Assembly (NCBI GenBank): GCA_009842205.1 | Contig: VYFX01000053.1 | Location: forward strand, 1 to 64,000 | Reading direction: 5' to 3' | DNA: 64,000 bases | Origin: Paracoccaceae bacterium | GTDB lineage: Bacteria > Pseudomonadota > Alphaproteobacteria > Rhodobacterales > Rhodobacteraceae | Part shown: piece after piece, positions 9,644 through 18,019 of the stretch | Layout of the letters: each line of letters opens with the position of its first letter | How positions within the stretch are numbered: position 1 is the first letter of the stretch | The notes under the pieces: model-generated | Database searches by the model: none | Seen by the model: only the letters and a program-made list of their open reading frames with translations | Told to the model about the DNA's origin: nothing | Position numbers and translations under genes: made by a program

Positions 9644-10615
9644 TCAAAAAAACGGAACCTCTCCTTTCAGAACATCTCGAAACTTGTCCATATCAATATT
9701 TCCACCCGAAATAACTACACCTACAGACTTGCCTTGCATCAGATCCCTTTCCTGAATCAATGCAGCCAATGAAGCAGCGCCAGCTCCCTCCGCAACATTA
9801 TGGGTGGTACGAAAAAGGACACGAATCGCTTCTACTATGTCTTCATCCGTTACACTCACGATTCTTTCCACACCCCTTGAATAAATATCAAATGCCTCCT
9901 TGACGGGAACCCTTACCGCCATGCCATCGGCGAAGGTATTTGCCGAGTTGGTTTCGACCAGTTTTCCGGCCTCAACAGAAAGTTTGGCTGTTTGAGCATT
10001 TTCGGAAACAACACCGACGACATTTGTCTTAAGCCCAAGGGCATCACGTACTGATATGACACCACAAATCCCTGAGCCGCACCCGATGGGAACATAGACG
10101 GTATGCAAATCCGGATTGCTGGTAAACAGTTCCAATGCGTAGGTGGCTACTCCGCGAACTATTTCCTTGTGATATGATGGTACAAAATACAATCCTTCAT
10201 CGTCGGAAATTCGCATTGCCTCTACCCTGGCTGTATCAAAATCATTTCCGTATTCTACAAGGTCGGCCCCAAAACTATCCATGGCCTGGTTTTTTTCAAA
10301 TGAATTGCCATGGGGAATAACAATTCTGCAAACCAACCCGTGTTCTTTGGCAGCTCTGGCCAGACTTTGCCCATGATTACCTCTGGTTGCGGATACAATG
10401 CCTTTTGTTTCAGGTTCCGTTTTTCGCAGCCAGTCAATAAAAGTTATACCACCCCGTACCTTGAAGGCTCCTATGGGCGTATGATTCTCATGCTTTACCG
10501 AAACCTCAACACCAGTTAAATTGTGCAACCATGGCCATTGGATCAGGGGAGTTGGTGGCATGGATTGATAAATCAGTTCGCTGGCTGCTACCAATTCCTC
10601 TTGCTTGAACAACAT
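9644..10615 (-). CDS. Threonine/serine dehydratase-like PLP enzyme
   Basis: This is a 323-residue fold-type II PLP enzyme related to threonine ammonia-lyase, serine racemase and 3-hydroxyaspartate dehydratase. The Schiff-base lysine is K52 in GAFKVRGG. SATRGNHGQSLA near residue 95 cradles the cofactor, GCGSGICG near 179 is the phosphate-binding glycine loop, and VVISGGNID is near the C-terminus. It lacks a C-terminal ACT domain, so it is of the catabolic, non-isoleucine-regulated length. It could make 2-oxobutyrate from threonine. The ankyrin gene ends upstream with 27 bases between, on the same strand. Confidence 0.85.
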   Translation of the reverse strand: MLFKQEELVAASELIYQSMPPTPLIQWPWLHNLTGVEVSVKHENHTPIGAFKVRGGITFIDWLRKTEPETKGIVSATRGNHGQSLARAAKEHGLVCRIVIPHGNSFEKNQAMDSFGADLVEYGNDFDTARVEAMRISDDEGLYFVPSYHKEIVRGVATYALELFTSNPDLHTVYVPIGCGSGICGVISVRDALGLKTNVVGVVSENAQTAKLSVEAGKLVETNSANTFADGMAVRVPVKEAFDIYSRGVERIVSVTDEDIVEAIRVLFRTTHNVAEGAGAASLAALIQERDLMQGKSVGVVISGGNIDMDKFRDVLKGEVPFF

Positions 10616-10642
10616 TTAATCTACCTACCAAAATAATTTGAG

Positions 10643-12304
10643 TTACTCATTCTCTGTCGAAGAGCTTTCTTCGATTTCTGCCGGAGCTTGATCTTGACCC
10701 TCAACGGCAGCTTGTTCCCCTTCGATATTACCTTGAATGACTTTGGAAATGTGCTTCTTCAAAGATTCCGAGGCCAAGTCAAAAGGTGACTTACCCTTGA
10801 AATTGTGGAGGTTAGGGTCAGCACCAGAATTGATCAGAAATTCAACTGCAGAATGGTTTGAGCTCATTCGCACGATTCTGTGCAAGGGTGTGTTCCCCAA
10901 GGAGTTTTGGGCGTTTGGATCGACACCAACCGAAATCAACTTTCTCAACAATTTCATATTGATTTTATTTGTCTTCAACATTGCCAGCAAAGCGGTGTTC
11001 TTCAAACGATCCACAACATTTGGATCATTGCCATGATCCAAAAGGGCTTCCAACAATTCCAAGGGGCAGTGAGCATTGGTTACTGCCCTGTGTATCAGGG
11101 GAATGCCATCCTTGCTTTCTTCTTCGGCAGGGATTCCGAGTCCAAGCAAATAGCTTAATACCTCACCCTTGCAGGCATTTCTTACCGCAGTATAGACGAG
11201 GTTATTATTCGTATTTTTGGTTCGGACATGGATGTCTCCTCCATGTTGAATCAACAGGCTGGCGATTTCAACAGGTATGTATGGATTTTGGACAGCCCAA
11301 TGCAAAGGGGTCAATCCGGTTTTCTCGGTAGCATTGATCTCGGCACCATGTTGTAACAGGATTTCGATGACCTCCTTGTGTTTCGTACATCTGGCAGCCC
11401 AATGCAGGGGTGTAAAGCCCTTGTTGGAATCTACTACACTAACTCCCTGATTTATACACCTTTCAACATCTTCAACACCTGCCTCCCTGAAGAAACCCTT
11501 GGATCCCCAATTGTCCGAATGAAATGTTTGCAGTTTCTTGAAAATTCTGTTGCCGGCAATATTGGGATTGGATTCCTTGGCAAGATCATAGGGTAAATTC
11601 CCGTTCTTGTCGGTCAATCCAGCCTTGGCCCCATTGGAAAGAAGGGTTTGTATTACCTCCGGATTGGAATTATTCCTGGCCGCAAGGTGAAGTGGAGACA
11701 ACCCTTCTGAATTGGTGGCATTAACCTCTGCTTCCAATTCAAGAAGTGCCTTGATTATTTCAGGTTTTTCATTTGCCGAGGCTGCTGCATGAAGTGGTGT
11801 GTCACCATTTTTATCCTTGCTGCTTACCTTGACACCATTATCCACAAGTATCTGAATGATTTCGGGATTGGTACTATTTGCTGCTGCAACATGAAGAGGG
11901 GTTAATTCGCTCGGCGTGTTGTGTTCAATTGAAGCTCCTGATTTAAACAATTCCTTGATTACTTCCGGATTTGAATTATAGGCCACAGCCCCGTGTAGGG
12001 CTGTTAAACCGTTGTTCGAAACCGAATCGATTGGTACATTGGCCTCGACAAGTGTACTGATTATTTCGGGATTTGAATTATAGGCAGCAGCCCCATGCAG
12101 AGCTGTTAAACCTTTCCCGGATTTTTGCTGAACATCGGCACCAAGTTCAATCAGGGATTTCAGAATATCCGGAGATGTATTGATGATGGCAAACCAATGC
12201 AGAGGTACCAAGCCATGACTGTCAACCTTATTCAGATCAGCCGGGTCAGAATAATGCGATCTGATCATTTCCACCTGCTTGGTATAATAGATAGAATGGT
12301 TCAT
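10643..12304 (-). CDS. Ankyrin-repeat protein (about 14 repeats)
   Basis: This 553-residue protein consists almost entirely of ankyrin repeats of 33-35 residues with the usual G-TPLH-AA------E-I--LL--GA core. Six clear repeats cover about residues 29-232. A non-repeat spacer with FKKLQTFHSD follows, and a second block of about seven repeats covers 296-525. The tail is acidic and contains GQDQAPAEIEESS. There is no signal peptide or membrane helix, so it is either cytosolic or exported by a non-Sec route. Repeats two and three are nearly identical in DNA at an offset of 102 bases (about 11957-12010 and 12059-12112), which indicates recent unit duplication. Partner proteins are unknown. Confidence 0.9.
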   Translation of the reverse strand: MNHSIYYTKQVEMIRSHYSDPADLNKVDSHGLVPLHWFAIINTSPDILKSLIELGADVQQKSGKGLTALHGAAAYNSNPEIISTLVEANVPIDSVSNNGLTALHGAVAYNSNPEVIKELFKSGASIEHNTPSELTPLHVAAANSTNPEIIQILVDNGVKVSSKDKNGDTPLHAAASANEKPEIIKALLELEAEVNATNSEGLSPLHLAARNNSNPEVIQTLLSNGAKAGLTDKNGNLPYDLAKESNPNIAGNRIFKKLQTFHSDNWGSKGFFREAGVEDVERCINQGVSVVDSNKGFTPLHWAARCTKHKEVIEILLQHGAEINATEKTGLTPLHWAVQNPYIPVEIASLLIQHGGDIHVRTKNTNNNLVYTAVRNACKGEVLSYLLGLGIPAEEESKDGIPLIHRAVTNAHCPLELLEALLDHGNDPNVVDRLKNTALLAMLKTNKINMKLLRKLISVGVDPNAQNSLGNTPLHRIVRMSSNHSAVEFLINSGADPNLHNFKGKSPFDLASESLKKHISKVIQGNIEGEQAAVEGQDQAPAEIEESSSTENE

Positions 12305-12340
12305 AATATCACACCTTGAATTACAATTGAGAACAGTTAA

Positions 12341-13234
12341 TCATGATCTGACCAATTGGCTGTAATCGGCAACCATCTGCTTGGCGAGTTCCCCTACTTC
12401 AAAATTATACTCCCTGATCTGTCCGACAGGTTCAACTTCTGCTGCAGTACCTGTTAGCCAGCATTGCTCGAAATCTTCCATTTCTGATGGCATGATATGG
12501 CGTTCGTGAACCTTGATGTTTCTCTTTTTCAACAATTCCAGAACCGTCTGCCGGGTTATGCCATTTAGAAAGCAATCCGGCAGGGGGGTATGGACCTCGC
12601 CATTTTTTACAAAAAAGATGTTGGCCCCGGTGGCTTCGGCTACATAACCGCGATAATCAAACATCAAGGCATCCGTAAAACCTTTTTTTTGAGCCTTGTG
12701 TTTCGAAACGGTGCAGATCATGTAAAGTCCGGAAGCCTTGGCATGGCTCGGAATGGTTTTTTCACTTGGTCTCTGCCAATCGGAAATATCCAGCTTGATA
12801 CCCTTGATTTCACTGGAATCATCGCTGCCGTAATAACGTCCCCACTCCCATGTGGCAATGGCCAGGTTGCAGGGATTTTTTTGGGAAGCTACTCCCATAT
12901 CCTCACCAACTCCTCGCCATGCTACGGGTCGGACATAAGCATCCGACAATCCATTGAGATTCATTACATCAGATTTGGCCTTTTCGATTTCCTCGGGAGT
13001 ATAGAGTATATCTATGTCCAGTTGTCGGGCGGATTCAATCAATCTGAGCGTGTGCTTGCGGTTGGCAAATATTTTACCACCATAGGCCCGTTCTCCTTCA
13101 AACACCGAGGAACCGTAATGCATTGCATGGGTTAAAATGTGGACATTGGCAGATCTCCAGGGAACGAACTCCCCATTAAACCAGATATATCCATCCCTGT
13201 TGCCATAACCAGTATCTTCAGAACCTGTGGACAT
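12341..13234 (-). CDS. ilvE: Branched-chain amino acid aminotransferase
   Basis: IlvE transfers amino groups between 2-oxoglutarate and Leu, Ile or Val in the final step of branched-chain synthesis. The 297-residue product is a class IV PLP aminotransferase. Landmarks are the N-terminal W(F)NGEFVPW, HYGSSVFEGERAY, the Schiff-base lysine K166 in SHAKASGLY, and EATGANIFFV. The C-terminal LTGTAAEVEPV is also typical. The gene is divergent from petP; 152 AT-rich bases between them must hold both promoters. Confidence 0.93.
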   Translation of the reverse strand: MSTGSEDTGYGNRDGYIWFNGEFVPWRSANVHILTHAMHYGSSVFEGERAYGGKIFANRKHTLRLIESARQLDIDILYTPEEIEKAKSDVMNLNGLSDAYVRPVAWRGVGEDMGVASQKNPCNLAIATWEWGRYYGSDDSSEIKGIKLDISDWQRPSEKTIPSHAKASGLYMICTVSKHKAQKKGFTDALMFDYRGYVAEATGANIFFVKNGEVHTPLPDCFLNGITRQTVLELLKKRNIKVHERHIMPSEMEDFEQCWLTGTAAEVEPVGQIREYNFEVGELAKQMVADYSQLVRS

Positions 13235-13321
13235 TTCCTTCCCCCTTGTAAAATTCTTCGTAAAGAAATGATCAAAATAATTTTCTGTATTTCTTGTCTT
13301 TCCGATTTGCTTATGTATTTA

Positions 13322-13344
13322 CTATTGAATATAAATGTCAATAG
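13322..13344. promoter_or_regulatory. Candidate operator in the ilvE/petP divergent region
   Basis: CTATTGA at 13322-13328 and TCAATAG at 13338-13344 form a perfect 7-base inverted repeat with a 9-base AT-rich spacer. It lies about 43 bases before the petP ATG and about 88 bases from the ilvE start. MarR-family proteins bind pseudo-palindromes of this general size and often control their own genes, so PetP autoregulation is a reasonable guess. There is no direct evidence for binding. Confidence 0.4.
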
Positions 13345-13386
13345 AGTTTACCTATTTTATGTCAACAATACTTACTTTTTTTATTT

Positions 13387-13881
13387 ATGACCGACAATGA
13401 GAACCGTTCCGGCGGCAACAAACTACTTTACCTGACGGACAAGGAAATTACCAAGGGTATTGAGGCCATGATGTTTGCCTATCGTGGTTTTACGTCCGAC
13501 CCTGATGAAATCCTATCCAAATATGGTTATGGCAGGGCCCATCACAGGGCATTGCATTTCATCCAGAACAGGGACGATATAAATATATCCGATCTTTTGA
13601 AAATACTGGCCATATCAAAACAATCCCTCAACCGTGTATTGCGTAGGTTGATTGAGGATTCCTTTGTCGAAGCCCGTCCCAATCCAAAAGACAGGCGTTC
13701 CAAAATACTTTATCTTACCCCTTCGGGTAAAATACTTGCTGATGAACTCGCCAGGGTCCAGACCAATCGTGTCAGAATGGCCTATCGAGCAGCAGGCAAT
13801 GAAGCGGTCCTAGGGTTCCGCAAGGTTCTTGAAAACCTGATAAACCCTGAGTACTCAAATCAGGATCAGGACTATGAATAG
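13387..13881 (+). CDS. petP: MarR-family regulator PetP
   Basis: This 164-residue winged-helix regulator matches PetP of Rhodobacter-type bacteria. PetP is the MarR-like partner encoded beside the response regulator PetR, described for expression of the cytochrome bc1 operon. Features are the N-terminal LYLTDKEITKGIEAMMFAYR, the GYGRAHHRALHFI helix, the recognition helix in ISKQSLNRVLRRLIED, and the wing containing NPKDRRSKI. Its end overlaps the start of petR by eight bases, which is the conserved petP-petR coupling. The effector ligand is unknown. Confidence 0.85.
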   Translation: MTDNENRSGGNKLLYLTDKEITKGIEAMMFAYRGFTSDPDEILSKYGYGRAHHRALHFIQNRDDINISDLLKILAISKQSLNRVLRRLIEDSFVEARPNPKDRRSKILYLTPSGKILADELARVQTNRVRMAYRAAGNEAVLGFRKVLENLINPEYSNQDQDYE

Positions 13882-14596
13882 TACAATATTCGAAGACTCA
13901 AGATCACCCCACATACTATTTGTCGAGGATGACAACAAAATCAGTGAACTCCTGAAACTTTTCCTCAACAAGCATGGTTTCAACTGTTCTTTGGCAAGTA
14001 ATGCCCAGCAGGCCAGGGAACTCCTGTCCACTTTTCGATTTGACCTGTCTCTTGTCGATGTCATGCTACCCGGCGAGGACGGAGTTTCGTTGACCAAACA
14101 TATCAAGGAGTCGACGGAAACACCTGTCATAATCCTTTCTGCCAAATCCGAGGTAGAGAACAGGATAACAGGTCTTGAAGCAGGAGCTGACGATTATGTC
14201 ATGAAACCTTTTGATCCCCAGGAGGTCGTGCTGCGGATCAAGGCAGTAATTAGAAGAACGCCCTATGAAAAAATCAGGAAGGTTTCATTCGGCCGTTTCG
14301 AATTTGATCTTTTTAGGGGCGAGTTGACTTATGATGGGGATGGCATTCTCTTGAGTGATGCCGAGCAAAGCATTCTGACCATTCTGGCTTCAAGATCCAA
14401 TCAAACAACCTCCCGTGAGGTAATCTGCCGCAAGGCTTCGGCCAATGGGGAGTATATAATCGATCGAACAGTTGACTTGAGGATCTCGAGATTGCGGAGA
14501 AAACTCCTCGATGATCCCCAAAATCCCAGATATCTTAAAACCGCCAGAGGCAAGGGTTATGTATTGGTTCCCGACCAGGTTGAAATTGACACCTGA
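13874..14596 (+). CDS. petR: OmpR-type response regulator PetR
   Basis: This 240-residue protein has a receiver domain at about residues 14-125. It shows FVEDDNKISELL (acidic pocket), the phospho-acceptor aspartate in LVDVMLPGEDG, the threonine/serine switch in VIILSAKSE, and the lysine in DDYVMKPF. A C-terminal winged-helix DNA-binding domain covers about 135-235 and ends with the family hallmark TARGKGYVLV. The overlap with petP and similarity to PetR support the name. No sensor kinase lies beside it. Confidence 0.88.
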   Translation: MNSTIFEDSRSPHILFVEDDNKISELLKLFLNKHGFNCSLASNAQQARELLSTFRFDLSLVDVMLPGEDGVSLTKHIKESTETPVIILSAKSEVENRITGLEAGADDYVMKPFDPQEVVLRIKAVIRRTPYEKIRKVSFGRFEFDLFRGELTYDGDGILLSDAEQSILTILASRSNQTTSREVICRKASANGEYIIDRTVDLRISRLRRKLLDDPQNPRYLKTARGKGYVLVPDQVEIDT

Positions 14597-14662
14597 ATTT
14601 GGATGATAAGTAACCCTTGAACCAAGAATTATTGAAAGTTTTGATTGGAAGAATTTATAAAG

Positions 14663-15586
14663 ATGAATACCGTCCTGTTTTCACATAGCGATTGTACCAG
14701 GCATATTACGCCAAGGGGACACCCGGAAAGAGTCGAGCGTCTGGAACGACTGGAAGATGTCTTTAATCAACCTGAATTCGCATCCATTGAACGCTTGGAT
14801 GCTCCCTTGTGTGAATTGGACCGCCTGACCCTTGCCCACCCTCAAAGCTATGTAGATCAAATCCAAGATTTGGAGCCCGTCCACGGATTTGCCTATATTG
14901 ATGCTGATACAAGCATGAGTAAAGGTTCCTGGAACGCAGCCCGACGGGCAGTTGGCGCAATCGTTCAGGCAACTGACATGGTTCTCGAGGGAAGTGCCAA
15001 AAATGTCTTTTGTGCCGTCCGACCACCGGGACATCATGCCGAAAAAACACGAGGTATGGGATTTTGCCTATTTGGTACTGTCGCCATCGGGGCTTTGCAT
15101 GCCATTCAAAAGCATGGTCTTGAACGGGTGGCAATTCTGGATTTTGATGTTCATCACGGCAATGGTACGAGTAACATTCTTTGGAATGAGAAACGTGTCC
15201 TGTTTGCCTCCACGCATGAAATGCCCTTATATCCCGGCTCGGGTTATGAGTCTGAAAGAGGGTCATTCGATCAAATCATCAACAAACCGCTGGGGACAGG
15301 GACAGGTAGTGCAGAGTTTAGGACAGCCATGAACTCCATCATTGATCGCATGGATAAATTCAAACCGGAGTTGATTTTCATTTCGGCAGGTTTCGATGCC
15401 CATTATGACGATCCACTAGCCTCACTCAGGTTGGATGAAGAAGATTTTTACTGGGCAACCAGGGAAATGAAAGACCTGGCCCATGCACATTGCAAGGACA
15501 GGTTGGTATCCTCACTTGAGGGGGGATACAGTATTCTGGGTCTCACGACATCGGTGAGGGCTCATCTAACAGCTTTGATGGAATAA
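14663..15586 (+). CDS. Histone-deacetylase-family amidohydrolase
   Basis: This zinc deacetylase of the AcuC/HDAC superfamily is about 307 residues long from the ATG at 14663; the in-frame TTG at 14645 is less likely because the conserved start is VLFSHSDC. The catalytic core is recognisable: RPPGHHAE (tandem histidines of the charge relay), GFCLFGTVAIGA, and DFDVHHGNGT, which supplies Asp and His ligands. ISAGFDAHYDDPL carries the last aspartate ligand and EGGY the glycine turn. Bacterial members deacetylate polyamines, acetylated lysines or small amides; the substrate here is not known. It lies just before xseB, the order seen in many Rhodobacterales. Confidence 0.9.
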   Translation: MNTVLFSHSDCTRHITPRGHPERVERLERLEDVFNQPEFASIERLDAPLCELDRLTLAHPQSYVDQIQDLEPVHGFAYIDADTSMSKGSWNAARRAVGAIVQATDMVLEGSAKNVFCAVRPPGHHAEKTRGMGFCLFGTVAIGALHAIQKHGLERVAILDFDVHHGNGTSNILWNEKRVLFASTHEMPLYPGSGYESERGSFDQIINKPLGTGTGSAEFRTAMNSIIDRMDKFKPELIFISAGFDAHYDDPLASLRLDEEDFYWATREMKDLAHAHCKDRLVSSLEGGYSILGLTTSVRAHLTALME

Positions 15587-15591
15587 TTTAT

Positions 15592-15840
15592 ATGATAGAA
15601 ACACAAGAATTGCTGAAACTGGACAAGGATGGAATCTACGCCTTGAGTTTTGAGGATGCTTTGGAAAAATTGGAACACGTCGTCAGTTTACTCGAAAAAG
15701 GCAGTGTTTCGCTGGACGAAGCAATAAAACTCTATGTTTTGGGAACCACGTTGCGAAAGCATTGTGATTATAAACTGAAAGAGGCTCAGAAAAAGATAGA
15801 CGAGATTTCCCTCGAAGAACCGGAAGCCAGCACTTCCTGA
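15592..15840 (+). CDS. xseB: Exodeoxyribonuclease VII small subunit
   Basis: XseB forms the helical arm of exonuclease VII, which degrades single-stranded DNA together with XseA. The 82-residue product has the family core SFEDALEKLEHVVSLLEKGSVSLDEAIKLY (in two parts: A..L..L near residues 21-35 and SLDEA near 42), then LRKHCDYKLKEAQKKI. It starts six bases after the deacetylase stop, so the two are co-transcribed. A second, diverged XseB-like gene follows. Confidence 0.94.
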   Translation: MIETQELLKLDKDGIYALSFEDALEKLEHVVSLLEKGSVSLDEAIKLYVLGTTLRKHCDYKLKEAQKKIDEISLEEPEASTS

Positions 15841-15871
15841 CAGGAATCGGAATAGGATTGCAGTTCTAATC

Positions 15872-16159
15872 ATGGTCGTGGAACAAAATGAACATGAGAA
15901 ACGATATACCCAGCTGATAATGGAAATACCTGATATGAGCTATCACCAGGCCGAAGACAGATTAAGGGAAATATCCCAGATTCTGGGCGATCCGGGTATT
16001 TCCGTTGATGAAACAACCCAGCTATTGAGATATTCAGGGCACCTTGCCGATCACTGCAAGTCATTTTTGGTTCCCGATACCAGTCCACCCAAGGTTATTG
16101 AACTGGATAAATCCGGGAAACCGGTTGGTCTGCGCAACCTCGATCTTGTCGAGGATTAG
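15872..16159 (+). CDS. Diverged second XseB-like small protein
   Basis: This 95-residue protein lies between xseB and ispA, and I read it as a tandem paralogue of XseB. Aligned over 43 residues from YHQAEDRLREI to ADHCKSFL, it keeps nearly all positions that define XseB (A..L......L....SVDE...L......L..HC...L), giving 11 identities with the neighbouring XseB. It has a longer N-terminus and a unique C-terminal tail (PPKVIELDKSGKPVGLRN). It might replace or modulate the small subunit, or have another role. It is translated from ATG, with normal spacing in the same operon. Confidence 0.7.
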   Translation: MVVEQNEHEKRYTQLIMEIPDMSYHQAEDRLREISQILGDPGISVDETTQLLRYSGHLADHCKSFLVPDTSPPKVIELDKSGKPVGLRNLDLVED

Positions 16160-16178
16160 ATGAGGGTTTCAATCCGTC

Positions 16179-17054
16179 ATGGCTGAATTCACTGGTTATC
16201 TGGCAGAGGTTGGAAACAGAATCGGTGCAACCCTCGGTGAAATTTGCTCTGAATTGCCCCGTAATTCGCTGATTCCTCCCATGGAACATACCTTGGACGG
16301 TGGCAAACGGTTCCGTGGTTTTCTCGTGGTTGAAAGTGCCAAAATAAATGGTGTTACGGGCAAGATTCCAGAATACGTGGCGGCGGCCATCGAATGTCTT
16401 CATGCATACTCACTTGTCCATGATGACCTTCCCTGTATGGACGATGATCCTCTGAGGAGGGGCAAACCAACGATACATACAAAATGGGATGAAATGACTG
16501 CCGTTCTGGTGGGTGATGCCCTGCAAACACTTGCCTTTGAGATTTTATCCGATCGGAACAGGATTCCTGATCCTGACATCAGGGCTGATCTTGTTTACTC
16601 CCTGGCCTGTGCATCAGGAGTTTCAGGAATGGTTTTTGGCCAGATTCTTGATATGGAAGCCGAATCCAACCCTCATGCTGCGACAGTAGAGGATATAACC
16701 ATACTCCAGCAGAACAAGACTGGCAAACTTATCGGCTTTTCCTGTGAAGCAGGAGCAATTTTGAGTCGAACGGATCCGACTAATCTTCTGGGTTATGCAG
16801 CTGCACTGGGATTGGCCTTTCAAATTGCCGATGACTTGCTGGATATTACAGGAAATGTCGAGGATGTTGGCAAAACCCTTGACAAGGATTCATCACAAGG
16901 CAAACATACCTTTGTCTCACTGCTCGGGGAGGAGGGGGCCCGCAATCTGGCCAGGGAGCAGGTGGAGGAAGCTGTCTCATATCTTGAACCCTATGGGAAC
17001 AAGGCCAAAATGCTTGTCGAAGCTGCCAGATTTGCCATAACGAGAACCAAATAA
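16179..17054 (+). CDS. ispA: Farnesyl diphosphate synthase
   Basis: IspA condenses isopentenyl diphosphate with dimethylallyl and geranyl diphosphates to give farnesyl diphosphate, precursor of undecaprenyl phosphate, quinones and other isoprenoids. The 291-residue product has GGKRFRG, the first aspartate-rich motif HDDLPCMDDD near residues 88-97, GDALQTLAFEIL, and the second motif FQIADDLLDITG near 220, followed by GKTLDKDSSQGK. Length is typical. The dxs gene that commonly follows ispA in alphaproteobacteria is not here; degraded accessory genes are found instead. Confidence 0.95.
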   Translation: MAEFTGYLAEVGNRIGATLGEICSELPRNSLIPPMEHTLDGGKRFRGFLVVESAKINGVTGKIPEYVAAAIECLHAYSLVHDDLPCMDDDPLRRGKPTIHTKWDEMTAVLVGDALQTLAFEILSDRNRIPDPDIRADLVYSLACASGVSGMVFGQILDMEAESNPHAATVEDITILQQNKTGKLIGFSCEAGAILSRTDPTNLLGYAAALGLAFQIADDLLDITGNVEDVGKTLDKDSSQGKHTFVSLLGEEGARNLAREQVEEAVSYLEPYGNKAKMLVEAARFAITRTK

Positions 17055-17308
17055 CCGAACCCCAAAGATGGCAATTGCATAATACCCGATTACTTGCCAG
17101 GTATCAATTTCCCATGGCGGTTTGGTTCCCATTTTGGATTTAGGCCATTATTGTCATGTATCTTTTTGAAAATGACAATTGTATCAGGACCCCTTCTTTT
17201 GGTCGAGATGTCTAGTTCCCGGGCCAATTAGCTTGGCTTGATTTCCGGTTTTTTTACGCATTCCCTGCGGTTCATTGACAACACAAAATGTCTTCTATCA
17301 GTTGACAT

Positions 17309-17512
17309 ATGCACGCACGCATCCTGCGTAGGCTTGATGCACTGGATAATGCATTGCAGCCAAGGGATTTGGATCTTCCGGGATTCGACTTTCATGCACT
17401 CAAGGGTCATGCACCAACAAGATATACGGTTCATGTAAACGGTCCTTGGTGTGTTACCTTCGAGTTTGAAGACGGGGATGCCCATATGGTAAACTATGAA
17501 CAATACCACTAG
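17309..17512 (+). pseudogene. higB: HigB/RelE-type toxin, N-terminally truncated
   Basis: The 67 codons from 17309 match the C-terminal two thirds of a RelE/HigB-type mRNA interferase: HARILRRLDALDNA, then PRDLDLPGFDFHALKG, then VNGPWCVTFEFEDGDA and the terminal YEQYH. Intact homologues have about 25 more N-terminal residues before this point. In this frame a TGA stands two codons before the ATG. A different frame (from about 17238) contains a sequence vaguely like the missing start (GFFTHSLRF), so a frameshift or 5' decay is likely. The higA-like antitoxin gene follows after 10 bases. I call it a probable pseudogene. Confidence 0.65.
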
Positions 17513-17522
17513 GAGGTAAAAA

Positions 17523-17825
17523 ATGATGAAGCGGAATCCCGATCGCTGTCCAACCCACCCTGGTGCTCTTCTTCGTGAAGATGTATTACCGGCGGTCAAG
17601 AAGTCAAAGACCGAAATAGCTTGTCTGCTCGGTATTTCCCGTCAGCACCTTCATGCCATTCTGGGAGAGCAGAAGCCGGTCAGTCCGGTGGTAGCCGTTC
17701 GACTCGGAAAGCTTTTCGGGAATGGGGCTGGCCTCTGGATCAGGATGCAGGGTGCCCATGACGAATGGCATGCTTCCAGGACGGTTGATGTATCCGAAAT
17801 TCCAACATTGCACGCAGCGAAGTGA
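17523..17825 (+). CDS. higA: HigA-family antitoxin
   Basis: This 100-residue helix-turn-helix protein belongs to the HigA/VapI family. The start RCPTHPGALLREDVLPA, the HTH IACLLGISRQHLHAIL, and PVSPVVAVRLGKLFGNGAGLWIRMQ are diagnostic. The ribosome-binding site AGGAGG is well placed before the ATG. It normally binds HigB and represses the operon. The toxin gene upstream appears truncated, so this antitoxin may be a solitary survivor. Confidence 0.9.
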   Translation: MMKRNPDRCPTHPGALLREDVLPAVKKSKTEIACLLGISRQHLHAILGEQKPVSPVVAVRLGKLFGNGAGLWIRMQGAHDEWHASRTVDVSEIPTLHAAK

Positions 17826-17847
17826 CAAAATGACTTGACCGGTTAGG

Positions 17848-17937
17848 GAAATCCTGAAAGAAGTAAGGAAGTTGGCCATAGAGTATTACGAAACGACAGG
17901 AAAACCCCTCGGGGTTACAGGTGAAATTGGGGTATGA
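17848..17937 (+). pseudogene. Remnant of an unrecognised gene
   Basis: Downstream of higA there is a 29-codon open stretch, in frame 17848-17934, ending at TGA (17935-17937). It reads as protein-like sequence: EILKEVRKLAIEYYETTGKP then LGVTGEIGV. It has no start codon, because a TGA at 17836 precedes it in frame. The composition resembles the N-terminus of bacterial hypothetical proteins that I recall but cannot name with confidence. I take it as a fragment left by decay or rearrangement in this accessory patch. From 17938 to 18019 I see only AT-rich sequence with short TTAATGGTTACTTA-like direct repeats. Confidence 0.4.
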
Positions 17938-18019
17938 AAATTAATGGGATTTTGAATTATCTATTAATGGTTACTTAATGGTTACTTATTAGAAATGGTA
18001 TAACAACCGATTTCATACA

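Noticed and set aside
10643-12304. CRISPR-like array suggested by regular spacing of similar DNA units
   Set aside because: The periodic units are in-frame ankyrin repeats of about 102 bases, not short identical repeats with unique spacers.
14763-15266. 167-codon open frame on the minus strand opposite the deacetylase gene
   Set aside because: It is antisense to a well-conserved gene, has no motif, and shows amino acid composition typical of a shadow frame.
17228-17599. 123-codon minus-strand frame across the higBA locus
   Set aside because: The plus strand encodes clear HigB/HigA sequence; the antisense product has no recognisable feature.
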